DNA of 64,000 nt, taken from assembly GCF_018069565.1 (NCBI RefSeq), contig NZ_JAGPNL010000011.1, positions 124,001 to 188,000 on the forward strand, written 5' to 3'. The notes under the pieces are model-generated. The model saw nothing but the letters and a program-made list of their open reading frames with translations. It did no database searches and had not been told where the DNA came from. The position numbers and the translations under genes are program-made. The DNA comes from Streptomyces tagetis (lineage in GTDB: Bacteria > Actinomycetota > Actinomycetes > Streptomycetales > Streptomycetaceae). Below, piece after piece: positions 58,079 to 64,000 of this stretch; within the stretch, counting starts at the first letter, position 1, and the number at the start of each line of letters is the position of its first letter.

Positions 58079-59743
58079 TCATCGCGCCAGCCCCTCGGCC
58101 AGCGGGCCCAGGGCCAGCGCCGGGACGTAGGTGAGCGCGCCGACGATCAGGATGGTGCCCACCAGCAAACCGGCGAACAGGGGTTTCTCGGTGCGCAGGG
58201 TGCCCGCGGTGACCGGGGTCGGCCGGCGGCCCGCCAGCGATCCGGCCAGGGCGAGGACGAAGACGATCGGCAGGAAGCGACCCAGGAGCATGGCGAGCCC
58301 GGTCGTGGTGTTGAACCAGTCGGTGTTGGCGTCGAGCCCGGCGAAGGCGGAGCCGTTGTTGTTGGCGGCGGACGTGAAGGCGTACAGCACCTCGGTGAAG
58401 CCGTGCGCGCCCGGGTTGAGCATCGAGTGCCGCGGGGTCGGCAGGGCCATGGACAGGGCGGTGAGGACGAGCACCAGCGCGGGGGTGACCAGGAGGTAGA
58501 GCGCGGCCTGTTTGATCTCGCGGGGGCCGATCTTCTTGCCCAGGTACTCCGGGGTGCGGCCGACCATCAGCCCGGCGAGGAAGACGGCGATGACCGCCAT
58601 GATCAGCATGCCGTAGAGGCCGGAGCCGGCGCCGCCGGGCGCGATCTCGCCGAGCGCCATGCCGAGCAGGGCGATCCCGCCGCCGAGTCCGGTGTACGAG
58701 GAGTGCGCGGAGTCGACGGCGCCGGTGGAGGTGAGCGTGGTGCTCACCGCGAACAGGGCCGACCCGGCGACCCCGAAGCGCACCTCCTTGCCCTCCAGGG
58801 CGCCGCCCGCGATCCGCAGGGCCCCCTCTCGGTGGGCGAACTCGGTCCACGTCATCAGCGCGAGGAATCCGGCCCAGATGACGGCCGTGGCGGCCAGGAT
58901 CGCGTAGCCCTGTCGCACCGAGCCGGCCAGGACGCCGAAGGTGCGGGTCAGGGCGACCGGGATGACGAGGAGCAGGAAGACCTGGAAGAGGTTGGTGAAG
59001 GGCGTCGGGTTCTCGAAGGGGTGGGCGCTGTTGGCGTTGAAGTAGCCGCCCCCGTTGGTGCCGAGGACCTTGATGGCCTCCTGGGAGGCGACCGCGCCGC
59101 CGTCCCACTGCCGGGCGCCGCCGGTGAACTGGCCGACCTCGTGGACGCCGGCGAAGTTCTGGACGACCCCGCAGGCAGCGAGGACGAGCGCGGCGACGAC
59201 GGCGAGCGGGAGCAGGACGCGGACGACGCCGCGCACCAGGTCGGCCCAGAAGTTGCCGAGTTCGGCGGTGCGGGTGTGGGCGAAGCCCCGGACGAGGGCG
59301 ATGGCGACGGCCATGCCGACGGCGGCGGAGACGAAGTTCTGCACCGCGAGGCCACCGGTCTGCACGACGTGCCCGAGGGTCTGCTCCCCGGCGTACGACT
59401 GCCAGTCGGTGTTGGTCACGAAGGAGGCGGCCGTGTTGAACGCCTGCGGCGGCGGGACGGAGGCGAAGCCGAGGGAGCCCGGCAGGACGCCCTGGAGGCG
59501 CTGGAGCACGTAGAGCAGGACGACCCCGGCCAGGGAGAAGGCGAGGAGCGCGCGCAGGTAGGCGGGCCAGCGCATCCGGGTGTCCGGGTCGGCGCCGACG
59601 GCCCGGTAGATCCACCGCTCGACGCGCAGGTGCCGGGCGGAGGAGTAGACGCGGGCCATGTGGTCGCCGAGGGGAACGTACACGAGCGCGAGGGCGCCCA
59701 GGAGGGCGAGCGCCTGGAGGACGCCGGCGGTGACGGGACCCAT
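58079..59743 (-). CDS. kdpA: Potassium-transporting ATPase KdpA subunit
   Basis: A 554-residue ten-helix K+-channel-like subunit. The four selectivity-filter repeats include FNTAASFVTNTDWQSY near residue 103, GTNGGGYFNANSAHPFENPT near 230, TTLTSTGAVDSAHSS near 335, and FTSAANNNGSAFAG near 465. It binds and conducts K+ toward KdpB. ATG 59743 is 8 nt after the kdpF stop. No kdpDE sensor genes occur in the window. Confidence 0.95.
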   Translation of the reverse strand: MGPVTAGVLQALALLGALALVYVPLGDHMARVYSSARHLRVERWIYRAVGADPDTRMRWPAYLRALLAFSLAGVVLLYVLQRLQGVLPGSLGFASVPPPQAFNTAASFVTNTDWQSYAGEQTLGHVVQTGGLAVQNFVSAAVGMAVAIALVRGFAHTRTAELGNFWADLVRGVVRVLLPLAVVAALVLAACGVVQNFAGVHEVGQFTGGARQWDGGAVASQEAIKVLGTNGGGYFNANSAHPFENPTPFTNLFQVFLLLVIPVALTRTFGVLAGSVRQGYAILAATAVIWAGFLALMTWTEFAHREGALRIAGGALEGKEVRFGVAGSALFAVSTTLTSTGAVDSAHSSYTGLGGGIALLGMALGEIAPGGAGSGLYGMLIMAVIAVFLAGLMVGRTPEYLGKKIGPREIKQAALYLLVTPALVLVLTALSMALPTPRHSMLNPGAHGFTEVLYAFTSAANNNGSAFAGLDANTDWFNTTTGLAMLLGRFLPIVFVLALAGSLAGRRPTPVTAGTLRTEKPLFAGLLVGTILIVGALTYVPALALGPLAEGLAR

Positions 59744-59751
59744 CGCGGCGC

Positions 59752-59859
59752 TCAGAACCTCTCCGGGAAGATCAGGGCGAGGACGAGGTAGCCCAGCAGG
59801 GCGACGGCGGCGATGAGGCCGACGACGTCTTCGGCGGTCTCGACGCTCACGGCGCTCAC
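59752..59859 (-). CDS. kdpF: KdpF small membrane subunit
   Basis: A 35-residue single-helix protein. DVVGLIAAVALLGYLVLALI then FPERF is the KdpF signature. GTG 59859 overlaps the stop of the preceding tiny gene in GTGA and has GGTGA 7 nt upstream; starting at 59850 would give 32 residues, closer to the usual 29-30. It stabilises the KdpABC complex in the membrane. First of the recognised kdp genes. Confidence 0.85.
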   Translation of the reverse strand: MSAVSVETAEDVVGLIAAVALLGYLVLALIFPERF

Positions 59860-59939
59860 AGCTTCGTCACCCCGCGCGCGACGAGGGCCACGAGCGCGAA
59901 GACCGCGATCGTGAGGGCGAGGTAGGCGGCGTCGGCCAT
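59856..59939 (-). CDS. 27-residue membrane peptide upstream of kdpF
   Basis: MADAAYLALTIAVFALVALV then ARGVTKL: one transmembrane helix with a basic end. ATG 59939 has GGGAG 6 nt upstream, and the stop overlaps the kdpF start in GTGA, so the two are coupled. It resembles small hypothetical proteins I recall before kdpF in actinomycetes. It could be a second single-helix accessory of the Kdp complex. Too short for standard gene callers. Confidence 0.6.
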   Translation of the reverse strand: MADAAYLALTIAVFALVALVARGVTKL

Positions 59940-60279
59940 CGTGCGCTCCCGGGGGGTCGGGTCGGCGGGGACAGGCGTACGGTCCGAGGAAATCGGCTGC
60001 CGGACCGGGAACGACCACCGTTGATGTGTCCCTTACGGCGGCCTGTCCGCCCTTGATACCGCTCTGACGGCTCCCGGCCGGGTGCGCCACGACGGGGAGC
60101 GCGCAGGGGTGACGCCCGCGGCGGGCGCGCGGCCGGGACGCGAGCCCCCGGCCGGCGACGCGGCGCCGCACGTCCCGGGACGGACGCGCCGCGCGGGTTA
60201 CGGTGAGCGCGCCCTACGGGACATACCGCCCGATATCTCCTCCACGTCCCCCGAACTGACTCGTCAGCGAGGCGCCCCC
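59940..60279. other. 340-bp divergent promoter region of kdp and TOBE genes
   Basis: Between the kdp operon and the TOBE gene. No KdpE-like or c-di-AMP riboswitch signal was identified by eye, and no further gene. The only promoter-like strings found are weak. Confidence 0.4.
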
Positions 60280-60699
60280 ATGAGCCTGAGCATCCGCAAC
60301 CAGCTTCCCGGCACCGTCACCGCCGTCCTCCCCGGCGCGGCCATGGCGACGGTCCGCGTCCGTCTGGCCGGCGGCCAGGAACTCACCGCGGCGATCAGCC
60401 GGGAGGCCGTGGAGGAACTGGGCCTGGTCCCCGGCTCGGCCGTGCGCGCGCTGGTCAAGTCGACCGAGGTCTCCCTGGCCACCGCCCCCGTCGACGGCGT
60501 CTCCATCCGCAACGTGCTCCCGGGCACGGTCACCGGCGTCACCACCGGCGCCGCCATGGCCCTGGTCAAGGTCGACGCCGAGGGCGCCGGACTCACCGCC
60601 GTGATCACCCGGGAGGCCGTGGAGGAACTGGGCCTGTCGGCCGGGGTGCCGGTCGTGGCGCTGATCAAGTCGACCGAGGTGTCGCTGGCGACCGGGTGA
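60280..60699 (+). CDS. Tandem TOBE/Mop-domain molybdenum-pterin-type binding protein
   Basis: A 139-residue protein made of two TOBE domains. Each starts with SIRN-x-LPGTVT (residues 3-13 and 73-83) and ends IKSTEVSLAT- or VKSTEVSLAT-like. Two-domain molbindins form hexamers that bind and store molybdate or tungstate. No mod or moe genes adjoin. GAGG is 7 nt before ATG 60280; the open frame further upstream is Arg/Pro-rich and not used. Confidence 0.85.
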   Translation: MSLSIRNQLPGTVTAVLPGAAMATVRVRLAGGQELTAAISREAVEELGLVPGSAVRALVKSTEVSLATAPVDGVSIRNVLPGTVTGVTTGAAMALVKVDAEGAGLTAVITREAVEELGLSAGVPVVALIKSTEVSLATG

Positions 60700-60715
60700 C
60701 GGCGAAGGGCCCCGC

Positions 60716-60736
60716 CCCGGCCGTCACGCGGCCGGG
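60716..60736. terminator. Terminator between convergent TOBE and gcvP genes
   Basis: CCCGGCCG (60716-60723) pairs with CGGCCGGG (60729-60736) around TCACG. A second hairpin (GGGCCCC/GGGGGCC) follows near 60753-60771. Confidence 0.6.
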
Positions 60737-60775
60737 ACGGAGCCCCTCGCACGGGCCCCTCCTCGGGGGCCGGGA

Positions 60776-63661
<2,886 letters not shown>

Positions 63662-63730
63662 GGCGGGGGCCTCCTGGTCTGCGCGACCTTCGAGGGGCAC
63701 CACGGCGCGGGTGCCCGGACGGCCTCCCCC

Positions 63731-63930
63731 TCTGTCATCTCGACCTGAGAGCTTCACCGGGCCGCCCGAGGGCGCCGGCTTTCACCGTCGGTGAGAGCGG
63801 AAGCCGTCGACACCCGCCCTGCTTTCCAGAGTGACCTCGTCCGTGCGGTACGTGAGCCTGAGAGATTCCGGGGAGGAGTTGCTCCTTCGGCGCCTCCGGA
63901 GACCCCCGGAGGACTCTCCCGCACGGGATC
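63731..63930 (-). ncRNA. Tandem glycine riboswitch
   Basis: Two aptamers on the minus strand, 5' to 3' from about 63930: the first contains CGGGAGAGTCC, GCGCCGAAGGAGCAACTCC and GAATCTCTCAGGC; the second contains GGTCACTCTGGAAAGCAGGG, GAAAGCCGG and GAAGCTCTCAGGTC. The CGCCGAAGGAGCAA and CTCTCAGG strings are glycine-aptamer hallmarks. The element ends about 70 nt before gcvP, as an ON switch for it. Confidence 0.95.
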
Positions 63931-63944
63931 GTCAGCCGTTTGCC

Positions 63945-63950
63945 AGCCTA
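63945..63950 (-). promoter_or_regulatory. -10 of the gcvP transcript
   Basis: TAGGCT on the minus strand, about 15 nt before the riboswitch. A -35 hexamer at 17-18 bp (63968-63974) is not a good match, so only the -10 is supported. Confidence 0.45.
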
Positions 63951-64000
63951 CCAGCGAGGCCGCCGGCCGGTCCGGTCCGTGGACACCCCGGGCTTCGAGT

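Overview
The window looks like a Streptomyces (or close actinomycete) chromosome segment. Base composition is very GC-rich, codons mostly end in G or C, GTG starts and GTGA/ATGA start-stop overlaps are frequent, TTA codons are confined to a couple of genes, and the families are typical of streptomycetes (DUF5999, MocR, EamA exporters, PadR, a class IV lanthipeptide cluster, kdpFABC, gcvP behind a glycine riboswitch). About 50 protein genes are supported. No rRNA, tRNA or complete transposon was seen.

Layout. 1-11 kb is housekeeping and accessory: a divergent FAD-monooxygenase/TetR pair with twin operators, a lipoprotein, ung behind a DNA-damage-type promoter, a peptide-type binding protein, two SDR reductases, a HipA-like kinase/DUF3037 pair and a DinB protein. 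One lone CRISPR-like repeat lies at 11.1 kb.

11.4-28.3 kb is the most unusual part: a divergent catabolic locus. Leftward run a dihydroxyphthalate-decarboxylase-like protein, a LigI-like amidohydrolase and an Fe3+/AfuA-type ABC importer. Rightward run a CoxG-like SRPBCC protein, an HpcH/HpaI aldolase, a LigJ-like hydratase, a ThDP enzyme, two more decarboxylase-like proteins, a second LigI-like amidohydrolase, a GntR/FCD regulator and a type-B carboxylesterase. The two arms are separated by about 820 bp holding two promoters that are inverted copies of each other, each with a pair of TTGTC-type operators 107 bp apart. The set resembles the lower part of a phthalate/protocatechuate 4,5-cleavage (2-pyrone-4,6-dicarboxylate) pathway without the ring oxygenases, so the real substrate is unknown.

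28.7-29.3 kb is an orphan type I-E-like CRISPR array (11 repeats, 10 spacers of 33 bp). 29.4-34.7 kb is a venezuelin-type class IV lanthipeptide cluster (synthetase, precursor, two-gene ABC exporter). 35-46 kb carries a Rieske lipoprotein, two PNPOx-fold proteins, LysR, MocR and PadR regulators, three EamA exporters (one behind a leucine-codon leader peptide and terminator), a Clp-N protein, PhzF and a CPBP protease. 47-50 kb has a glutamate-cysteine-ligase-like enzyme and small conserved Streptomyces proteins. 50.5-55 kb is a LacI-regulated sugar ABC importer. 55-60 kb is kdpFABC plus a 27-residue membrane peptide. The window ends with a tandem TOBE protein and gcvP under a tandem glycine riboswitch.

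All assignments come from reading the sequence and from recalled family knowledge. No database search was run.
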